From positions 1,798,001 to 1,862,000 of the forward strand of contig NZ_FNKP01000002.1 of the NCBI RefSeq assembly GCF_900099835.1: a DNA stretch of 64,000 bases, read 5' to 3'. A model generated the notes under the pieces. The model had not been told where the DNA came from, searched no databases, and saw only the letters and a program-made list of their open reading frames with translations. The DNA comes from Paraburkholderia fungorum (lineage in GTDB: Bacteria; Pseudomonadota; Gammaproteobacteria; Burkholderiales; Burkholderiaceae). The position numbers and the translations under genes are program-made. The first letter of the stretch is position 1, and each line of letters begins with the position of its first letter. Positions 17,344 through 26,999 of the stretch are shown here, one piece after another.

Positions 17344-17619
17344 ATGGCGAAAGAAGAACTGCTTGAACTTGACGGTATCGTCGACGAAGTACTTCCGGAC
17401 AGCCGGTACCGCGTGACGCTCGACAACGGCGTCGTGGTTGGCGCTTACGCGTCCGGACGCATGCGCAAGAACCACATCCGTATTCTCGCGGGCGACCGCG
17501 TGACGCTGGAACTGTCGGTTTACGATCTGACCAAGGGTCGGATCAATTTCCGTCACAAAGACGAACGTGCTGGCGGCGGTGGTCCCCGTCCGGCCAATTC
17601 GCAATTCCGTCGCCGCTAA
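17344..17619 (+). CDS. infA: Translation initiation factor IF-1, extended paralogue
   Basis: S1/OB-fold factor that binds the 30S A site with IF-2 and IF-3. The first 72 residues match IF-1 closely ([40 protein letters not shown], and [20 protein letters not shown]). The protein is 91 residues instead of the usual 72; the extra C-terminus is Gly/Arg-rich ([19 protein letters not shown]). AGGAG lies before the ATG. It is not in a ribosomal-protein operon, so this is probably the second IF-1 copy that many betaproteobacteria carry, perhaps used under particular conditions. Confidence 0.95.
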   Translation: MAKEELLELDGIVDEVLPDSRYRVTLDNGVVVGAYASGRMRKNHIRILAGDRVTLELSVYDLTKGRINFRHKDERAGGGGPRPANSQFRRR

Positions 17620-17965
17620 GGTTCTGACGGCGCACGGGTCGTGCTTTGCACGATCACTGCGTGACTGATTGCGAAGCAAGTTGTACGCGAAGCCTTTCGC
17701 GCGCCTTCTCAGGCTGAATTCGCTAATTTGCCGATTCTGTCCCGGGCGGCGCGCTGTGGCATCGCATGAGTTTTATCCGTGCGCTGTGTTCGCTGTGGAT
17801 CGCTGAGGCGGTTCACGGAGTTGGCGCTGCCGGTTCCAGCCTTTCTGGCCCGGAGCTTGGGTGATTTTTGCCGCTCGGGCTGCCTCTCGCACTGCACCGT
17901 GCTTCACCACCCCATCCTTTCCATCGACGAGCGTTTCGCGCGCCTCGCGTAGCAACTTATCGTCT
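17620..17965. other. Intergenic region after IF-1
   Basis: 346 bp between two convergent genes. A small hairpin TCGTGC-TTT-GCACGA lies about 30 bp after the IF-1 stop and may help termination. Nothing else assignable. Confidence 0.35.
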
Positions 17966-18709
17966 TTACACGCCGAACACCGTCCCGAGATCCTCTCCGG
18001 CGGCGCTTTTGCGCACCTGCTCGACCACCCGCCCCTCCAGCTCCGACAGATGCCCGCGCATGGCCGCTAACGCCGCGTGCAAATCGCCGGCGTCGAGCGC
18101 GTCGATGATTTGCGTGTGCTCGTCCGCGGAACACGTCGACCCTTTCGACGGATCGAATAACGCCTTATACAACTCCGTTTTCGCGACCAGTTGCCCGACC
18201 AGTCCGAGCAACTCGATGCCGCCCGCCAATTCCGTCAGTAGCACGTGAAACTGGCCGGCGAGGCGCACGGATTCCTCGATCGCTCCCGCGCGCAGCGCCT
18301 TTTCTTCGCTGCGGACATGCGCACGCAGGCGGCGCTTGTCCGCAGCACTCAAGCCGCCGCACAGTGACGCCACAATTCCCGCCTCGACAATCTGCCGCGC
18401 CCGATAAACCTGCCGGATGTCCTCCTCCGATGGCGACGGCACGAACGCGCCGCGATTGGCCGCGAGCACCAGCTTGCCCTCGAAGCCCAGCCGCGCCAGT
18501 ACCTTGCGCAACGCGCCGCGCGTGCAGCCGAACGCCGCCGCGAGATCCCGCTCGACCAGTTGTGCGCCCGGCCGCAGTCGGCCCTGCAGCAACGCCGCGG
18601 TGATCGACGTGTAAATGCGCTCTTCGACGCTGATCGGGTCGTCCTCGATTGCAGCGGGAGTGGGCGTTTCAGTGTCGATGGGCGGGAGGCGCCGCGTACG
18701 TGTGGGCAT
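17966..18709 (-). CDS. GntR-family regulator, FCD subgroup
   Basis: 247 residues: an N-terminal winged helix (VEERIYTSITAALLQGRLRP, VERDLAAAFGCTRGALRKVL), then the all-helical FCD ligand domain (VYRARQIVEAGIVASLCGGL, and FHVLLTELAGGIELLGLVGQ). The C-terminal histidine of DEHTQIIDALDAGD is one expected metal ligand. I start at the ATG 18709 (MPTRTRRLPP); the open frame further upstream overlaps the operator region. Divergent from an MFS gene, with two TGGT-N2-ACCA palindromes between them, so it probably represses both itself and the transporter. Confidence 0.9.
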   Translation of the reverse strand: MPTRTRRLPPIDTETPTPAAIEDDPISVEERIYTSITAALLQGRLRPGAQLVERDLAAAFGCTRGALRKVLARLGFEGKLVLAANRGAFVPSPSEEDIRQVYRARQIVEAGIVASLCGGLSAADKRRLRAHVRSEEKALRAGAIEESVRLAGQFHVLLTELAGGIELLGLVGQLVAKTELYKALFDPSKGSTCSADEHTQIIDALDAGDLHAALAAMRGHLSELEGRVVEQVRKSAAGEDLGTVFGV

Positions 18710-18811
18710 GGATTCAGGGAGCGGAAACAGAGCGGGATCGGCGAGCATTCTAGCGGCCGACGATGGACGACGCCATCGGCTTACGCCGGAAGCTATACCG
18801 GACATTGGTAA

Positions 18812-18847
18812 AATGGTTAACCATTACAGGTTATTATGGTTGACCAA
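18812..18847. promoter_or_regulatory. Two GntR-type operator palindromes
   Basis: AATGGTTAACCATT (18812-18825) is a perfect palindrome, and ATGGTTGACCAA (18836-18847) is a close second copy, the two starts 23 bp apart (about two helical turns). The TGGT-NN-ACCA core is the kind of site bound by FCD-type GntR proteins, and a GntR gene diverges from here. The surrounding DNA is A+T-richer, as for promoters. The 296-bp gap 18710-19005 also has a GGCCTT-GAT-AAGGCC hairpin (18961-18975) in the MFS leader. Confidence 0.7.
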
Positions 18848-19005
18848 AATAACTGCGCCCAAGGGTTTTTTGATGCCCCGATACGGCGGGGATGTGCTGC
18901 AAACCATGAGCCATCCAGAGCGACGCCGATTCGAGGACAAGTCCGCATCCCACACGCTCAGGCCTTGATAAGGCCCACGTTTTCTGTCAACTCAAAGGTC
19001 TATCC

Positions 19006-20271
19006 GTGAATTCGCCTTCCCGCGCCACCTCCTCCCCTGTTCCCGCCGACAAAGCCGCCGCGCTGAACTGGCAGGACGTCGTCTGGCTGGGCGCAATCGT
19101 CGTGATCGGTATTAATCTGCGTCCGCTTCTGACGTCGATCAGCCCGCTGATGACTACCATCCGCGACGCCACTGGCCTCAGCTTTTATGGGGCGTCCCTG
19201 CTGACCAGCCTGCCGGTCGTCGCGATGGGTATCGGCGCGTTCGGCGCGGGCGCGCTGAACCGCAGCATCGGCGAGACTCGCGGTGTTGCGCTCGGCCTGC
19301 TCGCGATTGCGCTGGCCTGCGCGGCGCGCTGGGCGGCAGCAAGCGGCGCTGCGCTGCTTGCGACGGCGATCCTCGCGGGCGCGGGTGTCGCGGCAATCCA
19401 GGCGCTATTACCGGCAGTGATGAAACAGCGCTTTCCCGCGCGCGTACCGTTAGCGATGGGCGTGTTTTCAGCGTCGATCATGGGCGGCGGCGGCTTGGGC
19501 GCCAGTTTGAGTCCGTGGGTGAGTCGCACGATGCAGTCGTGGCACGCCGGGCTAGCCGTGTGGGCCGTGCCTGCTTGTGTCGCGCTGCTCGGCTGGTGGG
19601 TGTTGAATCTCCGACGCACGAACCGTGCGGCGGATCGACCCGGCACGGCGAGACAAACCGCTCAATCAGCCCAAGCAGCCCAATCAGCCACCGTATCGCT
19701 CTGGACCAACCGCCGCGCCTGGACGCTCGGCCTCTACTTCGGCATCGTCAACGGCGGTTACACGAGTCTCGTCGCGTGGCTGCCTGCGTTCTACCAGCAG
19801 CACGGCGCGAGTGTCGCGCAGAGCGGTTCGCTGCTCGCGGGAATGACCGTCTTCCAGGCGGCCGCCGCGCTGTTGTTGCCGCTGGCTGCGGCGTCGTTCC
19901 GCGATCGGCGTCCCTGGTTGATGCTCGGACTCGCCGCGCAACTGATCGGCCTACTCGGCCTGATCGTCGCGCCGGACGCCGCGCCGTTGATCTGGGTCGG
20001 CGTGGCCGGTGCGGGACTGGGCGGCACGTTCTCGCTGACCCTGGTCACCGCGATGGATCATGCTCACGATCACCGCGTGGCCGGCAAACTCGTCGCGTTC
20101 ACGCAGGGAGTCGGATTTATCGTGGCGGCCGTCGCGCCGATGGTCGCGGGAATCGTGCGCGGCTGGAGCGGCGCGTTCGGCGCTGCGTGGATCATGCTCG
20201 CGGGTTGCGTCGTCGCGATGATGGCCGTGACGCTGCTGTTCTCGCCGCGCAGCTACGGTCGGTGGCGTTGA
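19006..20271 (+). CDS. MFS transporter, CynX/NimT family
   Basis: 421 residues, twelve predicted membrane helices. The start region WLGAIVVIGINLRPLLTSIS and PLMTTIRDATGLSF is characteristic of the CynX/NimT (cyanate/nitroimidazole) subfamily; later helices include FGIVNGGYTSLVAWLPAFYQ. The central cytosolic loop is long and Gln/Ala-rich. Translation starts at a GTG at 19006 with AAAGG upstream. Probably regulated by the divergent GntR protein through the two palindromes. Substrate unknown; relatives carry cyanate or nitrogenous compounds, which would fit the nitrogen-sensing pair that follows, but that is inference. Confidence 0.88.
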   Translation: MNSPSRATSSPVPADKAAALNWQDVVWLGAIVVIGINLRPLLTSISPLMTTIRDATGLSFYGASLLTSLPVVAMGIGAFGAGALNRSIGETRGVALGLLAIALACAARWAAASGAALLATAILAGAGVAAIQALLPAVMKQRFPARVPLAMGVFSASIMGGGGLGASLSPWVSRTMQSWHAGLAVWAVPACVALLGWWVLNLRRTNRAADRPGTARQTAQSAQAAQSATVSLWTNRRAWTLGLYFGIVNGGYTSLVAWLPAFYQQHGASVAQSGSLLAGMTVFQAAAALLLPLAAASFRDRRPWLMLGLAAQLIGLLGLIVAPDAAPLIWVGVAGAGLGGTFSLTLVTAMDHAHDHRVAGKLVAFTQGVGFIVAAVAPMVAGIVRGWSGAFGAAWIMLAGCVVAMMAVTLLFSPRSYGRWR

Positions 20272-20450
20272 CCGCATCCGGGCGCAAGGCCGTGCGCCAC
20301 TTCGGTGCATTCGCCCCTTGCGCCCCGTGCGGGTGCAACAACGGCCGGCCATAGCGGCAGTAAGTCGATGATTGCACGACCGTCACCGCATGAAGACGCC
20401 TTTGGCGCGGTTATTGCTTTAACCGTAGCCAGTCGTCATAAAACTTCCCC

Positions 20451-21026
20451 ATGCTGCGCGTTCTCCTCGTTACCGACACAGATAAGCCCATCGGCGATCT
20501 GCGCGATGCCCTCGCGCGGCTCGGCTACGAGATGCTGGCCGGCACCGCCACGCCGCAGGCGCTGCATCGCGTGGTGCAGAACGAGCGGCCCGATGTGATC
20601 ATCATCGATACGGAATCGCCGTCGCGCGACACGCTCGAACAGCTCGCGGTGATGAATGCCACCGCGCCACGCCCGGTACTGATGTTCAGCCACGACGCCA
20701 ACCAGCAGCTGATTCGCGACGCGGTCGGCGCGGGCGTCACCGCCTATCTCGTCGAAGGCCTCGCCACCGAACGGCTCGCGCCGATCCTCGAAGTCGCGCT
20801 CGCGCGCTTCGCGCAGGAGTCGCAGTTGCGCGAACGGCTCGCACAGGTCGAAAACGAACTCGCCGAGCGCAAGCTGATCGACCGCGCCAAGCGTCTGTTG
20901 ATGGATCAGCAGAAAATCACCGAACACGCCGCCTACGCGAACCTGCGCAAACGCGCGATGAACCAGGGCGTCAAACTCGCCGAAGTCGCGCGCGCGATCG
21001 TCGCGCTGGCCGACTCGCTCAAATGA
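20451..21026 (+). CDS. nasT: NasT-type ANTAR antiterminator
   Basis: 191-residue RNA-binding response regulator. Receiver domain: MLRVLLVTDTDKPIGDLRDA, then VIIIDTESPSRDTL with the phospho-acceptor position, then VLMFSHDANQQLIRDAVGAG. A coiled coil (ESQLRERLAQVENELAERKL) leads to the ANTAR domain (IDRAKRLLMDQQKITEHAAY, then RKRAMNQGVKLAEVARAIVA). ANTAR proteins bind two-hairpin RNA motifs and prevent termination in nitrate-assimilation leaders. It is followed ten bases on by the nasS-like sensor gene, the standard pair. No nitrate reductase or transporter gene is adjacent here. Confidence 0.9.
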   Translation: MLRVLLVTDTDKPIGDLRDALARLGYEMLAGTATPQALHRVVQNERPDVIIIDTESPSRDTLEQLAVMNATAPRPVLMFSHDANQQLIRDAVGAGVTAYLVEGLATERLAPILEVALARFAQESQLRERLAQVENELAERKLIDRAKRLLMDQQKITEHAAYANLRKRAMNQGVKLAEVARAIVALADSLK

Positions 21027-21036
21027 AGTGCCGCTT

Positions 21037-22185
21037 ATGAACTCTTCCACTTCCGCTGCGTCGTCTGTCGCGTCGTCTTCCTCGGGGCCGCTCGAGAAGA
21101 CCCATTTGCGGCTCGGTTTCGTCGCGCTGTCCGACGCCGCGCCGCTGGTCGCCGCGAAGCTGCTTGAATTCGGTCACGCGCATGGATTGACGCTCGAGTT
21201 ATGCCGTCAGCCGTCGTGGGCCGCCGTGCGCGACAAACTGCTGTCCGGCGATCTCGATGCGGCTCACGCGCTGTACGGCCTCGTCTATGGCGTGCAACTC
21301 GGTCTCGGTGGACCTCGAACCGACATGGCCGTGCTGATGGTGCTCAACCGCAACGGCCAGGCGATCACGCTGTCCACCCGTCTCGCGGATGCGCTCGCCG
21401 AACACGGCACACTGCGCAAAGCACTCGCCACGCTCGGTCGAAAGCCGGTGTTTGCGCAGACGTTCCCGACCGGCACGCATGCGATGTGGCTGCAGTACTG
21501 GCTCGCGTCGCAAGGGGTCGATCCGTTGCGCGAGGTTGAAAGCGTGGCGATTCCGCCGCCGCAAATGGTCGCCGCGCTCGCCGACGACAAGCTCGACGGC
21601 CTGTGTGTCGGCGAGCCGTGGAATGCGCTGGCCGAGGCGCAAGGGGTCGGCCGGACCGTCGCGCTGACTAGCGATATCTGGCCCGAGCATCCCGAGAAGG
21701 TGCTGGCGGCGCGGCGCGATTTCGTCGACGCGAATCCGAATACCACACGCGCCCTCGTTCAGACAATGCTCGAAGCGTGCCGCTGGCTGGATGGCGCAGG
21801 GCATCGCGAGGAGATCGCGCGGTGGCTCGCGCGGCCTGATTACATCGGTATTGATGAGGCGCTGATTGCAGAAAGATTAGGCGCCGATGTCGAAACAGGT
21901 CTGCCGGTCCGTTTCTTCGACGGCGGCGCGGTGAACTATCCGCATCCGTTCGAAGGCGCGTGGTTTCTCACGCAATTCGAACGCTGGGGCATGATCGACG
22001 CCCGCACGGATTACGCGCAGATCGCCGCGCGGATCAACCAGACGCAGTTGTATCGCGACGCCGCCGCTCGCGTGAACGTCGCGGTGCCGGGCGATGATGT
22101 GACGCGGACGCTGATCGATGGAGAGGTCTGGGGCAGCGGCACGCAGTCCGCCGATTACGCAAAGCACTTCACGATCCGCCGATAA
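21037..22185 (+). CDS. nasS: NasS-type nitrate sensor (CmpA/NrtA-like binding protein)
   Basis: 382 residues related to periplasmic nitrate-binding proteins: LRLGFVALSDAAPLVAAKLL, VRDKLLSGDLDAAHALYGLV, and KLDGLCVGEPWNALAEAQGV. It lacks a signal peptide (the N-terminus is only Ser/Ala-rich), as expected for a cytosolic sensor that sequesters NasT until nitrate or nitrite binds. I start at ATG 21037; a GTG at 21028 is also possible. It follows nasT by ten bases. Its stop is fused to the A tract of a strong bidirectional terminator shared with the convergent rhamnose operon. Confidence 0.9.
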   Translation: MNSSTSAASSVASSSSGPLEKTHLRLGFVALSDAAPLVAAKLLEFGHAHGLTLELCRQPSWAAVRDKLLSGDLDAAHALYGLVYGVQLGLGGPRTDMAVLMVLNRNGQAITLSTRLADALAEHGTLRKALATLGRKPVFAQTFPTGTHAMWLQYWLASQGVDPLREVESVAIPPPQMVAALADDKLDGLCVGEPWNALAEAQGVGRTVALTSDIWPEHPEKVLAARRDFVDANPNTTRALVQTMLEACRWLDGAGHREEIARWLARPDYIGIDEALIAERLGADVETGLPVRFFDGGAVNYPHPFEGAWFLTQFERWGMIDARTDYAQIAARINQTQLYRDAAARVNVAVPGDDVTRTLIDGEVWGSGTQSADYAKHFTIRR

Positions 22186-22216
22186 AAAAAGCCCCGGGCA
22201 TTTCATTGCCCGGGGC
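22184..22216. terminator. Strong terminator between nasS and the rhamnose transport operon
   Basis: GCCCCGGGCA (22191-22200) and TGCCCGGGGC (22207-22216) form a perfect 10-bp stem with the loop TTTCAT. Seven A at 22184-22190 become a T7 tract for leftward transcripts, so it terminates the rhamnose operon well; rightward termination of nasS is weaker. Confidence 0.9.
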
Positions 22217-22245
22217 TTGTCACGCATCGCGCGCAGCGTTCGCGT

Positions 22246-23253
22246 TTAGAAGTTGAAGTTGTCGATATTGCTTGCGTCGAATGTGGTCGGCGGTCCGAGG
22301 ATGATTTCGCCTTGCGGCCCGATCGTGCGCTTGCCGAGCTTGCCCGCATCGAACGACTCGCCTTCCTTACCCGTGATCTTGCCCGATGCCAGCGCGGCCG
22401 CCGCATACGCCGCGAGATAGCCGAGCTGGTTCGGATCCCACAACTGGAACGCCGTCACGGTGCCGTTCTTGACGAACGCGCGCATCTGGTTCGGCGTGCC
22501 GAGACCGGTCACCGCGACCTTGCCCTTGCTCGACGACGTCGAGATATAGCGCGCCGCGGCCGCGATACCGACGGTGGTCGGCGCGACGATCGCCTTCAGG
22601 TTCGGATACGCCTGCAACAGACCCTGCGTTTCAACGAACGACTTCTGGTCGTCGTCGTTGCCGTAGGCGATCTTCACGAGCTTGATCTTCGAGTACTCCG
22701 GCTTCTTCAACTCCTCCTGCATCCACTTGATCCACGTGTTCTGGTTGGTCGCGTTCGGCGTCGCCGACAACACCGCGAACTCGCCCTCGCCGCCCATCAG
22801 CTTCGCGACGAGTTGAACCTGGCCGCGTCCAATGCCTTCCGCGTTCGCCTGATTGACGAACAGCTGACGGCCTTCAGGCGCGGTGTCCGAGTCGAACGTG
22901 ACGACCTTGATGCCCTGACCCATCGCCTTCTTCAGATACGGCACGACCGCGTTCGCATCGTTCGCGGCAATCACGATCGCGTCCTGATGCTGCGTGATCA
23001 GCGTGTTGATGTATTGCACCTGCGACGACGCGCCCGCATCCGACGGCCCCACCACCTTGCCCACGCCGCCGAATTCCTTGATCGCGGCCATGCCGCCGTC
23101 GTCGGCGATCACTTCATACGGGTTGTTGATCTGCTTCGGCACGAAGGCGATTTTCAGGCCGCTCTTCAGATCGGCGGCGGATGCGGCGCAACTCATCGCG
23201 ATCAGTGCGACGCAAAGCGCGGCCTTGCCGGTGTGACGTAGAGGTTTGAACAT
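22246..23253 (-). CDS. rhaS: L-rhamnose ABC importer, periplasmic binding protein
   Basis: 335 residues of the sugar-binding family (peripla_BP_4). Signal peptide MFKPLRHTGKAALCVALIAM then SCAASAA. The mature part begins LKIAFVPKQINNPYEVIADD; the AIVIAANDANAVVPYLKKAM and VKIAYGNDDDQKSFVETQGL stretches are typical of RhaS proteins that deliver L-rhamnose. GGAGACGCAAC precedes the ATG. Last gene of the leftward transport operon and directly followed by the terminator. The rhamnose assignment rests on family resemblance and on the mutarotase and rhamnonate dehydratase next to it. Confidence 0.88.
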   Translation of the reverse strand: MFKPLRHTGKAALCVALIAMSCAASAADLKSGLKIAFVPKQINNPYEVIADDGGMAAIKEFGGVGKVVGPSDAGASSQVQYINTLITQHQDAIVIAANDANAVVPYLKKAMGQGIKVVTFDSDTAPEGRQLFVNQANAEGIGRGQVQLVAKLMGGEGEFAVLSATPNATNQNTWIKWMQEELKKPEYSKIKLVKIAYGNDDDQKSFVETQGLLQAYPNLKAIVAPTTVGIAAAARYISTSSSKGKVAVTGLGTPNQMRAFVKNGTVTAFQLWDPNQLGYLAAYAAAALASGKITGKEGESFDAGKLGKRTIGPQGEIILGPPTTFDASNIDNFNF

Positions 23254-23342
23254 GTTGCGTCTCCTGCTTTGTTGTTGGACGTGGTGGTGTCCGGGTTATC
23301 AGTCGTTGGACTTTCTTTTCGTGAACAACTCTCAAGACAGCG

Positions 23343-24359
23343 TTAGGAAGAAGCAGCGGACTTCGCGATGAAACGCCGGTCGCGCGCGGCACGCCAGCGG
23401 GCCACCAGGTTCGGGATCAGCACCGACGCGAGCAGCAGCACGCCGGTGACGACGGTCAGCGTTTCGCTCGATACGTCGTCGAGCGTCAGCGCGTTTTTCA
23501 GCACGCCGATGATCAGCAGCGACAGCAGCACGCCGATCATCGAACCGCGTCCACCGAAAATACTCACGCCGCCGAACAGCACCGCCGCGATCACCGACAG
23601 TTCGAAACCTTCACCGTTATCGCCGCGCGCGCTGGTGAAGCGCAGCGTGTAGACGACACCGGCCAATGCGCTCATCGCGCCGGACAGCACGAACAGACGC
23701 AAGCGGATCTTCGCCACTTCGATGCCGGAGAAAGCGGCGGCGGTCGGATTCGCGCCAATCGCATAGAGGCTGCGGCCGAACGCGGTGGACTGCAACAGCA
23801 CGGTGAACACCACCGCGCCGACGATCACGATCACAAACGGCAGCGGAATGAAGCTCGCGCCGAGCGTGTCCATGCCGAACGCGGTGTATCCGGCCGGGAA
23901 GTCCGCGACGGCCTGATCGCCGAGCAGCACATAGGCGAGGCCGCGAAACAGCGCGAGCGTACCGATCGTGACGGCAAGCGAAGGCAGATTCAGCTTGACG
24001 ATCACGAGGCCGTTGAGCAGCCCTGCCAGCGCGCCCGCCATCACGACCAGCACGATCACGACCGGCATCGGCAAGCCCATGTGCCAGAGCACGCCCATCA
24101 ACGCACTCGATGCCCCCAGTACCGACGCCACCGAAAGATCGATTTCAGCGGCGACGATGATCAAGGTCATCGGCAACGCCATCAGCGCGATTTCGGTCAG
24201 ATCGGCCAATACGTTGCTCAGATTCGCGCCCGTCAGAAATACCGGCGACAGCACGCGTCCAAGTACGAGCGACAACACCAGCACGATGACAAGCAGCACT
24301 TCCCATTGCAACGGTGTTTCGCGTTTGCGCGTCAGCAGCGCGGAATCGGGTTTAGCCAT
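23343..24359 (-). CDS. rhaQ: L-rhamnose ABC importer, permease (second)
   Basis: 338-residue inner-membrane permease of the BPD_transp_2 (ribose/rhamnose) type with about ten helices: VLLVIVLVLSLVLGRVLSPV, ALMALPMTLIIVAAEIDLSV, GLLNGLVIVKLNLPSLAVTI, and the coupling region FTVLLQSTAFGRSLYAIGAN. Its start overlaps the end of the upstream permease gene by eight bases, showing tight coupling. The heterodimeric permease with the neighbouring gene fits rhamnose systems, which have two permease genes. Confidence 0.9.
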   Translation of the reverse strand: MAKPDSALLTRKRETPLQWEVLLVIVLVLSLVLGRVLSPVFLTGANLSNVLADLTEIALMALPMTLIIVAAEIDLSVASVLGASSALMGVLWHMGLPMPVVIVLVVMAGALAGLLNGLVIVKLNLPSLAVTIGTLALFRGLAYVLLGDQAVADFPAGYTAFGMDTLGASFIPLPFVIVIVGAVVFTVLLQSTAFGRSLYAIGANPTAAAFSGIEVAKIRLRLFVLSGAMSALAGVVYTLRFTSARGDNGEGFELSVIAAVLFGGVSIFGGRGSMIGVLLSLLIIGVLKNALTLDDVSSETLTVVTGVLLLASVLIPNLVARWRAARDRRFIAKSAASS

Positions 24360-25410
24360 GATCGCGTTTCCTCATCATGCGTTTGGCGACGGAGCGGGCC
24401 AGCAGGGTATCGGCGGTGATCGCGGCGACGATCAGCGCACCCTGAATGGCCTGCTCCCAGAAAGGCGATACGTGCAGCACGACCAGCGCAATGCTGATTA
24501 CGCCGAGCACCAGCGCGCCGAGCGTCGCACCCAGAATCGTGCCCACGCCCCCCGTAATCGCGACACTGCCGACCACGGCCGCGGCGACCACCTGCAATTC
24601 GATGCCCTTGGCGGTGCTCGCGTCGACGGTGCCGAAACGGGCGAGCCACAACGCGCCCGCGAACCCGGCAATCGCGCCGGACAGCAAAAAACCCGACATC
24701 ACGCGACGCTCGACGTTCACACCGGCAAGACGCGCAGCCTCGGGATTCGAGCCGATCGCGTAGTGTTCGCGACCCGCGCGGAACTGCTTCAGATAGAAGG
24801 CCAGGCCGAGCAGAACGACGATGGCGATCAGCGCGAGATTCGGAATACCGAGCAACGTGCCGGTGGCGAGATGTGAATACGCGTCGGGCAGACTGGTCGC
24901 GTTGATCTGGCCGCCGTGAACCCACGCGTAATCCGCGCCACGGAAGATGTAGAGCGTGGAGAGCGTCGCGACCAGCGACGGCACGCGCCCCACCGCAACC
25001 AGCACCGCGTTGATGCCGCCCGCGACGAGACCGATCGCGAGTCCGGCCAGCAGCGCGACGAGCACCGGCATATGCGGGAACGCAACGTACAGACTGCCGA
25101 CCGCGTACGCGCTGATACCGACCGTCGAACCCACCGACAGATCGATGTGCCGCATCAGGATCACGACCGTCATGCCTGCCGTCAGCAAGCTGATGATCGA
25201 CACATTGAGCAATACGTCACGCAGATTCTGCAGATTCAGGAACTGCGGCTTCGCGAGCCCGGTGCCGACGATCAGCAGAATCAGCACGACGAACAGCGTC
25301 GTCTCGCGGCTTTTCGCGAGACCGGCGACGAAGCCGCCCGGCGTGCTGGCGGTGTGCTTGGGCAGCGGCGGCTGCACCGGTGCGGGATGAGTTGAAGAAT
25401 GGCGCATCAT
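24352..25410 (-). CDS. rhaP: L-rhamnose ABC importer, permease (first)
   Basis: 352-residue sugar permease of the same family. After a cytosolic, Pro-rich N-terminus ([20 protein letters not shown]) come the membrane segments [40 protein letters not shown], and [20 protein letters not shown]; the coupling loop is [20 protein letters not shown]. The ATG overlaps the stop of the ATPase gene by four bases. Forms the transport channel together with the other permease. Confidence 0.9.
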   Translation of the reverse strand: MMRHSSTHPAPVQPPLPKHTASTPGGFVAGLAKSRETTLFVVLILLIVGTGLAKPQFLNLQNLRDVLLNVSIISLLTAGMTVVILMRHIDLSVGSTVGISAYAVGSLYVAFPHMPVLVALLAGLAIGLVAGGINAVLVAVGRVPSLVATLSTLYIFRGADYAWVHGGQINATSLPDAYSHLATGTLLGIPNLALIAIVVLLGLAFYLKQFRAGREHYAIGSNPEAARLAGVNVERRVMSGFLLSGAIAGFAGALWLARFGTVDASTAKGIELQVVAAAVVGSVAITGGVGTILGATLGALVLGVISIALVVLHVSPFWEQAIQGALIVAAITADTLLARSVAKRMMRKRDHG

Positions 25411-26936
25411 GCGGCGTGTCCCAACGGTGGAAGCGGTTGACCGAGCGCGGCGCCCATGATGCGCTCCTCGTCGGCTTCGGCGCGCGCTATATCCGCGCTG
25501 ATACGGCCTTCGTGCATCACCAGCACACGGTCGGCCATGCCGAGGACTTCCGGCAATTCGCTCGAGATCATCAGCACGGCCATGCCTTCGCGCACCAGTT
25601 CGGCGAGCGCGCTATAGACCTCGGCCTTGGCGCCCACGTCGATACCGCGCGTGGGTTCGTCGATGATCAGCACCTTCGGCCCGGTGGCGAGCCATTTGCC
25701 GAGCACCACTTTCTGCTGGTTGCCGCCCGACAGCGTGCCGACCGGCGCATTCGGATCGCCCGCTTTCAGCCGCAGACGCGTGCCCCACTGATTCGCGAGT
25801 TGCGTCTCGCTGCGCGTGGAAATGAGGCCGTGCCTGACCAGCCGTCCGAGCACGGTCATCGACGCATTGCGCGCGATGCTCAACTCCAGCGCCAGCCCTT
25901 GTTGACGCCGGTCTTCCGGCACCAGCGCGAGACCCGCACGCACTGCGGCGGCGGGTCGTCCAGTCGTCATCTTTGCGCCGGCTAGCCACACTTCGCCCGA
26001 GTCGAGCGGATCGATGCCGAATATCGCCCGTGCGACTTCGCTACGCCCTGCGCCGACCAGACCCGCCAGCGCGACGATTTCTCCCGCGCGCACGTCGAAG
26101 GAAATATCTTTGAATACGCCGATCCGCGTCAGATTCCGCACGGACAGACGCACTTCGCCAGGCGGCCGGTCAGCTTTCGGATAGAACGTTTCCAGATCGC
26201 GTCCGACCATTTTCGCGACGATCGATTCGGTCGTGAGATCGACGGTGAGTCCGTCGAAAACCTTGGCCCCGTCGCGCATGATCGTCACGCGTTGTGTCAG
26301 TGCGAATACTTCGTCGAGCCGGTGCGTGATGAACAGAATCGCGACATCGCGCTCCCGCAGTTTGCGCACGATGGCGAACAGCCGCTCGACCTCGGGTAGA
26401 GAAAGAGCCGCCGTTGGTTCGTCCATGATCAGCACGTTCGCGTTCAGCGACAACGCCTTCGCAATTTCGATCACCTGCTGATCGGCGATCGACAACCCGC
26501 GCACCAGTTGATCCGCGCGCAGATCGACGCCGAGCGACGCGAGCAGGCCATCCACCTCGCGGCGCATCGCATCGTATTGAATCCGGCCGATCCGGTCGAC
26601 CGGCTGGCGTCCCATGAAGATGTTCTCGGCAATCGACAGATCGAAGAACAGCGTTGGTTCCTGATAGATCACCGCGAGACCCGCATCGCGTGCTTCGGCG
26701 GGTGTCGCGAAACGGCGTGCCGTGCCGTTCACCAGCAATTCGCCGCCGTCCGGTTGATGCACGCCCGCGAGAATCTTCACGAGTGTCGACTTGCCCGCGC
26801 CGTTCTCGCCGAGCAATGCGTGAACTTCGCCAGGCCACAGCGCGAGGTCGCCGTCCGATAAAGCACGCACGCGGCCGAATGATTTACTCGCATGCCGTAG
26901 TTCGAGCCGTGGCACTGCGGATGTTGTCTGCTGCAC
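25407..26936 (-). CDS. rhaT: L-rhamnose ABC importer, ATP-binding protein (two ABC domains)
   Basis: 509 residues with two fused nucleotide-binding domains, as in all ribose/rhamnose-type importers. Domain 1 has Walker [17 protein letters not shown] and Walker [18 protein letters not shown]. Its signature loop is [16 protein letters not shown]. Domain 2 has a degenerate Walker A ([15 protein letters not shown]), a standard signature [16 protein letters not shown] and Walker [18 protein letters not shown]. Catalysis therefore rests mainly on one site, normal for the family. Overlaps the permease by four bases. Sequence alone would not separate rhamnose from ribose; neighbours decide. Confidence 0.92.
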   Translation of the reverse strand: MQQTTSAVPRLELRHASKSFGRVRALSDGDLALWPGEVHALLGENGAGKSTLVKILAGVHQPDGGELLVNGTARRFATPAEARDAGLAVIYQEPTLFFDLSIAENIFMGRQPVDRIGRIQYDAMRREVDGLLASLGVDLRADQLVRGLSIADQQVIEIAKALSLNANVLIMDEPTAALSLPEVERLFAIVRKLRERDVAILFITHRLDEVFALTQRVTIMRDGAKVFDGLTVDLTTESIVAKMVGRDLETFYPKADRPPGEVRLSVRNLTRIGVFKDISFDVRAGEIVALAGLVGAGRSEVARAIFGIDPLDSGEVWLAGAKMTTGRPAAAVRAGLALVPEDRRQQGLALELSIARNASMTVLGRLVRHGLISTRSETQLANQWGTRLRLKAGDPNAPVGTLSGGNQQKVVLGKWLATGPKVLIIDEPTRGIDVGAKAEVYSALAELVREGMAVLMISSELPEVLGMADRVLVMHEGRISADIARAEADEERIMGAALGQPLPPLGHAA

Positions 26937-26999
26937 TGCCTGTCTCCTTCTTTATTCGCGATTCTGATTACTACCTGCTACCCGCGAGTTGGTCGCCCG

